From Streptomyces sp. NRRL WC-3549 (GTDB lineage: Bacteria > Actinomycetota > Actinomycetes > Streptomycetales > Streptomycetaceae), in the NCBI RefSeq assembly GCF_000721935.1, contig NZ_KL585445.1:63039-68297 (forward strand): a stretch of 5,259 bases of DNA, given 5' to 3'. The position numbers and the translations under genes were made by a program. Each line of letters opens with the position of its first letter. Position 1 is the first letter of the stretch. Below are positions 5,259 to 5,259 of this stretch, one piece after another. The notes below the pieces were generated by a model, which saw nothing but the letters and a program-made list of their open reading frames with translations, was not told where the DNA came from and made no database searches.

Positions 5259-5259
5259 G

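Overview
The window looks like ordinary chromosomal DNA from a Streptomyces or close actinomycete relative. GC content is very high, third codon positions are strongly G/C, GTG starts sit behind GGAGG-like ribosome sites, and long antisense open frames shadow every real gene. I see no phage, transposase, CRISPR, tRNA or rRNA. I also see no convincing new multi-gene system; the interesting points are local.

Layout, left to right. (1) Bases 1-69 are the last 22 codons of an unidentified plus-strand gene. It meets, tail to tail, a minus-strand gene for a secreted M6-family zinc metalloprotease (91-1332), and a short hairpin covers both stop codons. (2) A 424-base divergent intergenic region (1333-1756) separates the protease from a plus-strand gene. 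It holds an unusually AT-rich patch with a 10-bp inverted repeat and weak matches to the BldD box. (3) Bases 1757-3589 encode a soluble 610-residue PAS-GGDEF-EAL protein. Both the diguanylate cyclase and the c-di-GMP phosphodiesterase signatures look complete, so this is a c-di-GMP turnover enzyme like those that control development in Streptomyces through BldD. (4) A 15-bp perfect stem (3593-3631) lies between this gene and the next one, which converges on it. (5) Bases 3648-4802 (minus) encode a luciferase-like flavin-dependent oxidoreductase of the YhbW/MsnO8 type. Its frame carries a roughly 45-base, non-native-looking hairpin repeat that adds about 15 residues. Its upstream region has a textbook match to the SigR (thiol oxidative stress) promoter. 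(6) Bases 4956 to the right edge hold the C-terminal 100 residues of a minus-strand maleate isomerase/Asp-Glu racemase superfamily protein, upstream of the oxidoreductase on the same strand.

How the genes work together: nothing shows one shared pathway. The protease and the c-di-GMP enzyme diverge from one control region and might be co-regulated during development. The racemase-like gene and the oxidoreductase may be partly co-transcribed, but the oxidoreductase appears to have its own stress promoter in the 153-base gap. All functions are inferred from motifs read by eye; no database search was made.
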